Origin: Limisphaerales bacterium
Lineage (GTDB): Bacteria > Verrucomicrobiota > Verrucomicrobiia > Limisphaerales > UBA11358
DNA: 13,478 nt
Assembly: GCA_027451565.1 (NCBI GenBank)
Contig: DAIDJC010000058.1
Coordinates: 1 to 13,478, forward strand
Direction: 5' to 3'
Shown in pieces: positions 8,561 through 13,478 of this stretch (its first letter is position 1; each line of letters opens with the position of its first letter). A model generated the notes under the pieces. The model saw nothing but the letters and a program-made list of their open reading frames with translations. It was not told where the DNA came from and did no database searches. Position numbers and translations under genes: made by a program.

Positions 8561-10237
8561 TTATAATCTATTGAGGGCGCTCAAGACGGCCTTGACCGAG
8601 GCCAGTTCAATGTTGGTGTCCACACCGGCGCCCCAGCGCGATCCGCCATTGGCGGCTTTGACTTGAATGTAGGCGATGGCGGATGCGGATTCGCTGGAAC
8701 TGAGGGCATGTTCGCTGTAATTGGATATTTCAAACTTAGTGATTCCAAGGGTGGCCAAGCCGTGAACCAGGGCAGCCAGCGGACCGTTTCCCGTGTCGGA
8801 GAATTCCCTGGGGCTGCCATGGTGCAGGATCCGGGCGTGGCAGGTCACGATGCCGTTGCGGCTGGCTGTTTCAAAATGCTCCAGGCGCCACGGCTGGTTG
8901 CGGTCCACGTATTCCCGCCAAAACATTTCCTTGAGTTCGGCTGCGGATACTTCGCGGCCCAGGCGGTCCACCTCGTCATTGGCTATGGGGCCGAATTCCC
9001 TTTGCAGGTCTTTGGGAAGCTCGATGCCGAACTCGCTTTCCAGCAGGTAGGCCACGCCGCCCTTGCCTGATTGGGAATTCACCCGGATGACCTCCCGGTA
9101 TTCACGTCCGATATCGGCGGGGTCCAGGGTCAGGTATGGAACATCCCAGTAATCCCGTTTCTGCGCAGCCCATTCAGCCAGGCCTTTTTTGATGGCGTCC
9201 TGGTGAGAGCCGCTGAAGGCGGTGAAGACCAGTTCGCCTGCGTAGGGTTGCCTGGGAGGCACCGACATGCCGGTGCAACGTTCGTACACATCCACAATGG
9301 ACCCGAGATTGGAAAAATCCAGGCCCGGGTTTATTCCGTGCATGTAGAGATTCAGAGCCACGGTCACAATGTCCAGGTTTCCAGTTCGCTCACCATTGCC
9401 AAACAAGGTGCCTTCCACCCGGTCGGCGCCGGCGAGCAGCCCCAGTTCCGTCGCCGCCACCCCGGTGCTACGGTCATTATGGGTGTGCAGGCTGATCACG
9501 AGGGAATCCCGGTTCCGGATGTGGCGGCACATCCATTCAATCTGGTCTGCGTAGATGTTCGGCATGGCTACCTCCACCGTGTCAGGCAGGTTGAGAATCA
9601 TTTTGCGCTTCGGGGATGGTTCCCAGACATCCATGACTGCCTCGGAGATTTCCCTGGCGAATTCCACCTCCGTCATGCTGAAACTTTCCGGGGAATACTG
9701 GAGCAGGACCTCGGTTCCTGGCAATTGCTCCAGCCGCTGGCGGATCCATTGGGCGCCGCGGATGGCCATGGCCTTGATTTCATCCTTGGATTTTTGAAAC
9801 ACCACCCGTCGCTGTGCCGGGGAAGTGGAATTGTATAGGTGAATGATCACGCGGCGCGCGCCAACGAGCGATTGCACCGTGCGTTCGATCAGGTCTTCAC
9901 GTGCCTGAACCAGGACTTGCAGCCAGACATCCTCCGGCACATGCCCTTTTTCAATCAAAAGCCGGTTGAATGCGAATTCGGTGTTTGACGCCGATGGGAA
10001 TCCGATTTCGATTTCCTTGAACCCTATTTTGACCAGGGTTTGGAACAATTCCAATTTTTGGGAGACGTTCATGGGCACGGCGAGCGCCTGGTTGCCGTCA
10101 CGGAGGTCCACGCTGCACCACCTCGGTGCCCGCGTGAGGACGTTTCCGGGCCATTGGCGGTCTGCCAGCACGGGTGCATGCTGAAAGGGTCGGTATTTAT
10201 GGGATGGATATTTTTGCATTTTGTTCAATCTTTCCAT
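8561..10237 (-). CDS. leuA: 2-isopropylmalate synthase (type II LeuA)
   Basis: This enzyme condenses acetyl-CoA with 2-ketoisovalerate to 2-isopropylmalate, the first committed step of leucine synthesis, in the cytosol. The 558 residues match the long class II form. The DRE-TIM-barrel signature is SVDLRDGNQAL (metal-binding D47). A second metal site is SLHTHNDRS (H251, H253, D255), and GNGERTGN lies at 280-287. SGSHQDAIKKG and QSGKGGVAYLLE occur in the linker, and the C-terminal ~110 residues form the LeuA dimer/allosteric domain expected to bind leucine. The start is ATG 10237 or ATG 10219 (residue 7). The second is preceded by GGAAAG ten bases upstream and may be the real one. The upstream 140 bases carry a leader peptide and terminator that look like an attenuator, so expression probably responds to leucine or branched-chain supply. 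The split cytochrome gene follows on the same strand. Confidence 0.96.
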   Translation of the reverse strand: MERLNKMQKYPSHKYRPFQHAPVLADRQWPGNVLTRAPRWCSVDLRDGNQALAVPMNVSQKLELFQTLVKIGFKEIEIGFPSASNTEFAFNRLLIEKGHVPEDVWLQVLVQAREDLIERTVQSLVGARRVIIHLYNSTSPAQRRVVFQKSKDEIKAMAIRGAQWIRQRLEQLPGTEVLLQYSPESFSMTEVEFAREISEAVMDVWEPSPKRKMILNLPDTVEVAMPNIYADQIEWMCRHIRNRDSLVISLHTHNDRSTGVAATELGLLAGADRVEGTLFGNGERTGNLDIVTVALNLYMHGINPGLDFSNLGSIVDVYERCTGMSVPPRQPYAGELVFTAFSGSHQDAIKKGLAEWAAQKRDYWDVPYLTLDPADIGREYREVIRVNSQSGKGGVAYLLESEFGIELPKDLQREFGPIANDEVDRLGREVSAAELKEMFWREYVDRNQPWRLEHFETASRNGIVTCHARILHHGSPREFSDTGNGPLAALVHGLATLGITKFEISNYSEHALSSSESASAIAYIQVKAANGGSRWGAGVDTNIELASVKAVLSALNRL

Positions 10238-10260
10238 TATGGCCGCCCGGGCGTTGGGTC

Positions 10261-10297
10261 AAAACAAAAAACCCACTGCCACTGCGGCGGTGGGTTT
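10261..10297 (-). terminator. Attenuator-type rho-independent terminator in the leuA leader
   Basis: Read on the minus strand, AAACCCACCGCC (10297-10286), loop GCAGT, then GGCAGTGGGTTT (10280-10269) form eight base pairs, one C-A mismatch and three more pairs. TTTGTTTT follows directly, giving a run of six T, G, four T. On the plus strand no T-tract follows, so it acts on leftward transcription. It lies 24 bases before the leuA ATG and after a short leader ORF, so it would stop transcripts before leuA. That position is typical of attenuation rather than of a gene end. Confidence 0.85.
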
Positions 10298-10314
10298 GAG
10301 TTCGGAAATTCAGG

Positions 10315-10377
10315 TCAGCTCCCCACGGCCACGCAGGCGATCAGTGCGTATGCAGACAGTGGCAGGCTTATTTTCAT
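10315..10377 (-). CDS. Leader peptide of the leuA attenuator (20 aa)
   Basis: The peptide is MKISLPLSAYALIACVAVGS. Three Leu (all CTG), two Ile and two Val in 20 residues fit a sensor of branched-chain aminoacyl-tRNA, although there is no Leu run as in the enterobacterial leu leader. The RNA pairings fit attenuation. GCCAC inside the codons for residues 5-7 can pair with GTGGC at codons 16-17. GGCCGTGGG (codons 17-19) can pair, with one mismatch, with the 5' arm of the terminator (CCCACCGCC), which would make an antiterminator. The ATG at 10377 has AGGA eight bases upstream, but AGGA is also part of the predicted -10 box, so the message may instead be leaderless. An upstream ATG at 10386 would add MHL. 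The function is inferred from layout; no experiment is implied. Confidence 0.72.
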   Translation of the reverse strand: MKISLPLSAYALIACVAVGS

Positions 10378-10384
10378 CAAATGC

Positions 10385-10413
10385 ATCCTAGACTGCGCGG
10401 GGCCGTTCGTCAA
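10385..10413 (-). promoter_or_regulatory. Sigma-70-type promoter for the leuA leader
   Basis: On the minus strand, TTGACG (10413-10408), a 17-base spacer and TAGGAT (10390-10385) form a near-consensus promoter, with five of six matches in the -35 box and four of six in the -10 box. The expected transcription start is about 10378, one base before the leader peptide ATG. The leader would therefore be leaderless or nearly so. Confidence 0.65.
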
Positions 10414-10426
10414 CCTTGAGACGGCC
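10401..10426. promoter_or_regulatory. Inverted repeat over the leuA -35 box, possible operator
   Basis: GGCCGT (10401-10406) and ACGGCC (10421-10426) form perfect 6-bp arms 14 bases apart. Inside them TCAA (10410-10413) and TTGA (10416-10419) form a second short pair. The repeat covers the predicted -35 box of leuA and lies about 45 bases before mrp, so a bound regulator could affect both divergent genes. The regulator is unknown; a chance repeat is possible. Confidence 0.35.
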
Positions 10427-10471
10427 TGATCCGCTTGTTTTCTGGCTGGAAACTGGCAACCTTCATCCCAC

Positions 10472-11515
10472 ATGGTTACGCAAGAAAGTGTTCTGGATGC
10501 CTTGAAATCCGTCAAATACCCCGGATTTTCCAGGGATGTGGTTTCCTTCGGCCTGGTCAAACAGGTGGAGGTGAAAGAGGGCGGGGTTCGCGTGGTTCTG
10601 CAATTGACCAGCGCCAATGAGGAGGCTGCGGGGCAGATACGCTCAGCCGCCGGGGATGTCCTGCGGCGTATTCCTGGTGTTGAAAAGGTTCAGGTGGAGA
10701 TTCTGCAACCCTCTGGCCCAGCCCCGGCCCCAAGCAACCCGCTTTCTTCCCAAGCCAAAGTCCCGGGCGTGGCGCGTATCCTGGCCGTTGCCAGTGGAAA
10801 GGGTGGCGTGGGCAAATCCACCTGCTCGGTCAACCTCGCCTGCGCACTCAACCGGTCGGGCTTGCGCGTGGGTTTGCTGGATTGCGATATTTACGGTCCC
10901 AGTATCCCTCTCATGATGGGCGTGCATGGCAGGCCCTCTGTGAATGAGCGGGAACAACTGGTGCCTCTTGTGGCACATGGTGTGCGGGTGATGAGCATGG
11001 GCCTGCTGATTTCTGACGACCAACCCGTGGTCTGGCGGGGTCCCATGATCACCAAAACCATCCAGCAATTCCTGCTGGCAGTGGATTGGGGCGACTTGGA
11101 CTTCCTTCTTGTGGATCTTCCACCGGGAACCGGTGACGCCCAGCTTTCACTCTGCCAGACCGTGCCCCTGGATGGCGGGATTATCGTCACCACGCCCCAG
11201 GAAGCTTCACTGGGGGTCGTCCGCAAAGGAATTGCCATGTTCAACAAGGTTCATGTGCCCATTCTCGGGATCGTGGAAAACATGAGCTATTTCACCACAC
11301 CCCAGGGCGAACGCATGGAAATTTTCGGCCACGGAGGCGGAAGGCAGGAGGCGGCACGACAAAACGTGCCGTTTCTGGGCGAAGTCCCCATTTACACCGA
11401 AATCCGGGAGGGTGGCGACAGGGGGATGCCGGTAACGGTAAGCGCTCCAAATCATGCTGCCGCCCAAGCATTTAAAGGCATAGCAGATCAGGTGCAAAAA
11501 ATCTGGCGCGAATAA
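10472..11515 (+). CDS. mrp: Mrp/ApbC-type P-loop ATPase (iron-sulfur carrier family), CxxC absent
   Basis: This belongs to the Mrp/NBP35 family of ATPases that carry Fe-S clusters to apoproteins in the cytosol. Residues ~1-80 form the MIP18/DUF59 domain usual in bacterial Mrp. A short Pro/Ala linker follows, then the deviant Walker A SGKGGVGKST (108-117), LLDCDIYGPSIPLMMG, the catalytic-region motif DFLLVDLPPGTGDAQLSL, and ENMSYF...EIFGHGGG (269-290). In canonical members the segment after MSYF carries a CxxC pair that ligates the cluster. Here it reads TTPQGE (275-280), so both cysteines, expected near 276 and 279, are missing. Similar Cys-less forms occur in other bacteria. At 347 aa the length is normal. 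It diverges from the leuA leader; no clear Shine-Dalgarno precedes the ATG. No suf/isc genes are adjacent. Confidence 0.93.
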   Translation: MVTQESVLDALKSVKYPGFSRDVVSFGLVKQVEVKEGGVRVVLQLTSANEEAAGQIRSAAGDVLRRIPGVEKVQVEILQPSGPAPAPSNPLSSQAKVPGVARILAVASGKGGVGKSTCSVNLACALNRSGLRVGLLDCDIYGPSIPLMMGVHGRPSVNEREQLVPLVAHGVRVMSMGLLISDDQPVVWRGPMITKTIQQFLLAVDWGDLDFLLVDLPPGTGDAQLSLCQTVPLDGGIIVTTPQEASLGVVRKGIAMFNKVHVPILGIVENMSYFTTPQGERMEIFGHGGGRQEAARQNVPFLGEVPIYTEIREGGDRGMPVTVSAPNHAAAQAFKGIADQVQKIWRE

Positions 11516-11590
11516 CTTGTTTTTTGGAAATACAAAGCTAGATTCTGAGTGTGGATTTCGATTCAAAGATTTAACATTGAATTCACAAAT

Positions 11591-11818
11591 ATGTTGAACC
11601 CTGGAAATGATTCATCCTCGACGAATGATTTATTGAAGCATTCGTCGCTTTACCGGGAATTTCAAGCGGAGCGCGAAGAAATTCTGCGTCACAAATGGTT
11701 GGAGTCGGAAAAAGCCGGCAAGGATATTGGTTTTGAGCAGGCGTTGACAGATTGGATTATCAAGCACCGTTCCAACTGGCGCAAGATGAGGCAAAGTCCG
11801 CCTGGAATGGGTGGATGA
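11591..11818 (+). CDS. Small charged conserved-looking protein, 75 aa, function unknown
   Basis: I do not recognise this with a function. The ATG at 11591 gives 75 residues; an upstream GTG at 11549 would add 14 poorly coding-like residues, so I prefer the ATG. The core (residues ~17-66) is rich in charged residues and has the look of a conserved helical domain: HSSLYREFQAEREEILRHKW, then LESEKAGKDIGFEQALTDW and IIKHRSNWR. There is no signal peptide or membrane segment. No ribosome binding site is evident. It ends 28 bases before the PyrR-binding hairpin, and no promoter is visible between them, so it may lie on the same transcript as pyrR-pyrB. The alternative is an independent gene whose message ends close to the pyr start. 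Coding status is likely from the clear protein-like composition. Confidence 0.68.
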   Translation: MLNPGNDSSSTNDLLKHSSLYREFQAEREEILRHKWLESEKAGKDIGFEQALTDWIIKHRSNWRKMRQSPPGMGG

Positions 11819-11845
11819 TGAAGGTGGAGGTGGTGGTCAGGCATT

Positions 11846-11878
11846 TCCTTTAAGGCAGCCCGGTGAGGTGGCCAAGGA
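11846..11878 (+). promoter_or_regulatory. PyrR-binding RNA hairpin upstream of pyrR
   Basis: The lower stem is TCCTT (11846-11850) with AAGGA (11874-11878). An unpaired TAA follows on the 5' side. The upper stem is GGC/GCC, an A-G mismatch, then GCC/GGT, capped by the hexaloop CGGTGA (11861-11866). This matches the known PyrR recognition pattern: hexaloop CNGNGA, a 5' internal bulge and a CCTT/AAGG base. The Shine-Dalgarno-like AAGGA of the 3' arm lies four bases before the ATG of the leader ORF at 11883. No intrinsic terminator follows before pyrR, so PyrR-UMP binding is expected to block translation, as known in mycobacteria, rather than attenuate transcription. Confidence 0.78.
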
Positions 11879-11882
11879 CAAG

Positions 11883-11975
11883 ATGTTGAAAAATCAGAAC
11901 AGGCGCGAACAAAAAACGACGACCTTCCGCCGTGAGGGGAGTCCTTGTCTTCTTTATAATTTATGGGTTCCCTGA
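11883..11975 (+). CDS. Leader ORF (30 aa) probably coupled to pyrR translation
   Basis: ATG 11883 follows AAGGA with a four-base gap and opens 30 codons ending at TGA 11973-11975, which overlaps the pyrR start (11963) by 13 bases in another frame. The peptide is basic (begins MLKNQNRREQKTTTFRREG) and has no recognisable domain, so the act of translation may matter more than the product. pyrR itself has no Shine-Dalgarno and is bounded upstream by an in-frame TAA at 11957. Ribosomes ending on this ORF would be well placed to start pyrR. The SD is sequestered in the PyrR hairpin, so binding would shut off both. This reading is inferred from layout. Confidence 0.5.
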   Translation: MLKNQNRREQKTTTFRREGSPCLLYNLWVP

Positions 11976-12487
11976 CTGTTCTCCTTGATGCCGGGGGAAT
12001 TCAAAGGGCTCTGGCCCGGATTGCCCACGAGATAGCGGAGCGTAATGAACGCCCGCGAGATGTGGCGCTCATTGGGATTCCCCGGGGCGGTGTTCCCATG
12101 GCCCGCAGGCTTGCCAAATTGCTGGCGGAAATTTGGAGTCAACCCGTGCCACTCGGCAGTTTGGATGTGTCCATGCATCGCGATGATCTTCACCAGCGGG
12201 CCGCCCCCACCATTTTTCCCACGGAAATACCGTTCGATGTCACCGGCAAGACCGTGGTGCTGGTTGATGATGTCCTTTTTAGCGGGCGAACAGTCCGGGC
12301 CGCCATGGATGCTCTGAATGATTTCGGGCGGGCCAAACGAATCCAACTGGCGGTGTTGATTGACCGCGGTCACCGGGAACTTCCCATCAAGGCTGATTTT
12401 GTGGGTAAAAACGTGCCGACCGCCTGGAGCGAAAAAGTGCGTGTGAACCTTGAGGGACAGGACGAGATTATATTGGAGAGGCCATGA
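11963..12487 (+). CDS. pyrR: PyrR, pyr operon RNA-binding regulator / uracil phosphoribosyltransferase-like
   Basis: PyrR binds pyr leader RNA in response to UMP/UTP and often has uracil phosphoribosyltransferase activity. The 174 residues match the family length. Visible motifs are VALIGIPRGGVPMARRLA (34-51), LDVSMHRDDL (67-76), typical of PyrR, and the PRPP-binding signature VVLVDDVLFSGRT (98-110). The start at ATG 11963 is fixed by an in-frame TAA six bases upstream. No Shine-Dalgarno is present, which fits coupling to the leader ORF. The end overlaps pyrB by ATGA (12484-12487), so the two are one translationally coupled operon. The presence of the PyrR hairpin directly upstream indicates autoregulation and supports the identification over a plain hypoxanthine/uracil phosphoribosyltransferase. 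Confidence 0.94.
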   Translation: MGSLTVLLDAGGIQRALARIAHEIAERNERPRDVALIGIPRGGVPMARRLAKLLAEIWSQPVPLGSLDVSMHRDDLHQRAAPTIFPTEIPFDVTGKTVVLVDDVLFSGRTVRAAMDALNDFGRAKRIQLAVLIDRGHRELPIKADFVGKNVPTAWSEKVRVNLEGQDEIILERP

Positions 12488-13428
12488 TCTGGACCCGTAA
12501 ACATTTGCTGGATATTGAGTCTCTCTCGGCAGAGGAGATCAACACGGTGTTGGACACCGCCCGGGCGTTCAAGTCCGTGGGGGAGCGTTCCATTAAAAAG
12601 GTTCCGGCCTTGCGCGGCAAAACCGTGGTGAACCTGTTTATTGAGCCTTCCACGCGCACCCGCATCAGTTTTGAATTGGCCGAGCAGCGCCTTACAGCGG
12701 ACATTGTCAATTTTTCGGCGGATGCCTCGTCCTTCAAGAAGGGGGAAACACTGAAGGACACGGCCCGGAACCTCGAGGCCTTGAATGCGGACTTTATTGT
12801 CATCCGCCACAGCGCTTCCGGGGCGGCCCACTTTCTATCCCGCGTGGTGAAATCCAGCATCATCAATGCCGGGGACGGCGCTCATGAGCATCCCACCCAG
12901 GCGCTTCTCGATGCGTTTACCATACGCGAGCGCAAGGGGCGGGTGGCTGGCCTGAACGTGACTATTTTGGGGGACATTTTGTACAGTCGCGTGGCTCGCA
13001 GCAATATCTGGGCTTTATTGAAGCTGGGGGCAAAAGTCACCTTGTGCGGTCCCTCCACATTGGTGCCGGAGACGTTTGCCCTCATGGGCTGCCGTGTCAC
13101 TCATGATGTGGCGGACGCCATTCGGGAGGCGGACATCATTCATTTGTTACGCATCCAGCACGAGCGCCAGCGCAAATCCATGTTTCCAGGCATAGGCGAG
13201 TACCGGCAATTGTTTGGCTTGAACCAAGCCCGCCTGGCCATGGTCCGCCCGGATGCGCTGATCATGCACCCGGGACCCATCAACCGCGGTGTGGAAATCG
13301 AGAGCGATATTGCCGATGGCAGCCGGTCCTTGATCCTGGAGCAGGTCACCAATGGCTTGGCGGTGAGAATGGCCGTCCTTTACCTGCTTAACGGCGGCAA
13401 GGATTTTCCGGAAGTTTCAGTGGGTTGA
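12484..13428 (+). CDS. pyrB: Aspartate carbamoyltransferase catalytic subunit
   Basis: PyrB joins carbamoyl phosphate and L-aspartate to N-carbamoyl-aspartate in UMP synthesis, as a cytosolic trimer. The carbamoyl-phosphate loop is FIEPSTRTRISFELAEQRL (S56-T57-R58-T59-R60). K86 lies in the SSFKKGETL loop contributed to the neighbouring subunit. VIRHSASG and HEHPTQALLD (H136-Q139) are active-site segments, and HPGPINRGVEI lies near the C-terminus. At 314 aa it resembles the PyrR-regulated, Bacillus-type enzyme that works without the PyrI regulatory chain; the sequence after pyrB is too short to exclude pyrI. The ribosome site GGAGAGG (12475-12481) sits inside the end of pyrR, two bases before the ATG. 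The last 50 bases of the window (13429-13478) show no recognisable gene start; pyrC commonly follows in such operons but is not seen. Confidence 0.97.
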   Translation: MIWTRKHLLDIESLSAEEINTVLDTARAFKSVGERSIKKVPALRGKTVVNLFIEPSTRTRISFELAEQRLTADIVNFSADASSFKKGETLKDTARNLEALNADFIVIRHSASGAAHFLSRVVKSSIINAGDGAHEHPTQALLDAFTIRERKGRVAGLNVTILGDILYSRVARSNIWALLKLGAKVTLCGPSTLVPETFALMGCRVTHDVADAIREADIIHLLRIQHERQRKSMFPGIGEYRQLFGLNQARLAMVRPDALIMHPGPINRGVEIESDIADGSRSLILEQVTNGLAVRMAVLYLLNGGKDFPEVSVG

Positions 13429-13478
13429 CCATCCGGCTTGGACCGTGGTGACCCGGGGTATTGGCCCGAGCCTGGCGG

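Noticed and set aside
9071..9838. 255-codon plus-strand open frame inside leuA
   Set aside because: It is antisense to well-conserved LeuA motifs (HTHND, GNGERTGN) and has no domain character of its own.
11955..11960. Perfect TATAAT box just before pyrR
   Set aside because: No -35-like hexamer lies 16-18 bases upstream, and transcription would start inside pyrR past its ATG and past the PyrR hairpin. It is more likely an AT-rich spacer.

Overview
The window is a moderately GC-rich bacterial chromosome segment made of housekeeping and metabolic genes. It has no phage, IS element, CRISPR array, tRNA or rRNA that I can see. A member of the Verrucomicrobiota, possibly near Pedosphaera/Limisphaerales, is my best guess. 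The clues are a large MGH1-like (GH63-type) glucosidase, a DUF1573 plus cytochrome c exported protein, a type II LeuA, an Mrp ATPase without the CxxC pair, and a pyrR-pyrB pair under a PyrR-binding RNA hairpin. This placement is inference only.

Layout, left to right: (1) the C-terminal part of typA/bipA (+), cut by the window edge, converging with (2) a 902-aa glycoside hydrolase (-) only six bases away. (3) A divergent gap leads to a 1097-aa SNF2/HepA-type helicase (+) with a long N-terminal half of unknown function. (4) A 341-bp gap holds a cluster of TTGATTCC octamers in both orientations. (5) A DUF1573/diheme cytochrome c gene (-) is interrupted by one in-frame TGA with the reading frame intact on both sides. 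(6) leuA (-) is preceded by what looks like a complete transcription attenuator: near-consensus promoter, 20-codon leader peptide, mutually exclusive RNA pairings and a U-tract terminator. (7) mrp/apbC (+) diverges from leuA. (8) A small conserved-looking charged protein (+). (9) pyrR-pyrB (+), preceded by a hairpin with the PyrR hexaloop pattern CNGNGA. The 3' arm of that hairpin carries the Shine-Dalgarno sequence of a 30-codon leader ORF whose stop overlaps the pyrR start.

How the parts work together: the two biosynthetic loci each appear to sense their own end product in the 5' leader RNA, by different routes. leuA seems to use ribosome-position attenuation at branched-chain codons. pyrR-pyrB seems to use protein-RNA repression of translation, of the kind known in mycobacteria, here with an added translationally coupled leader ORF. 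These two leaders, and the split DUF1573-cytochrome gene, are the parts most worth a second look. The other genes are recognisable families whose physiological link to one another is not evident.
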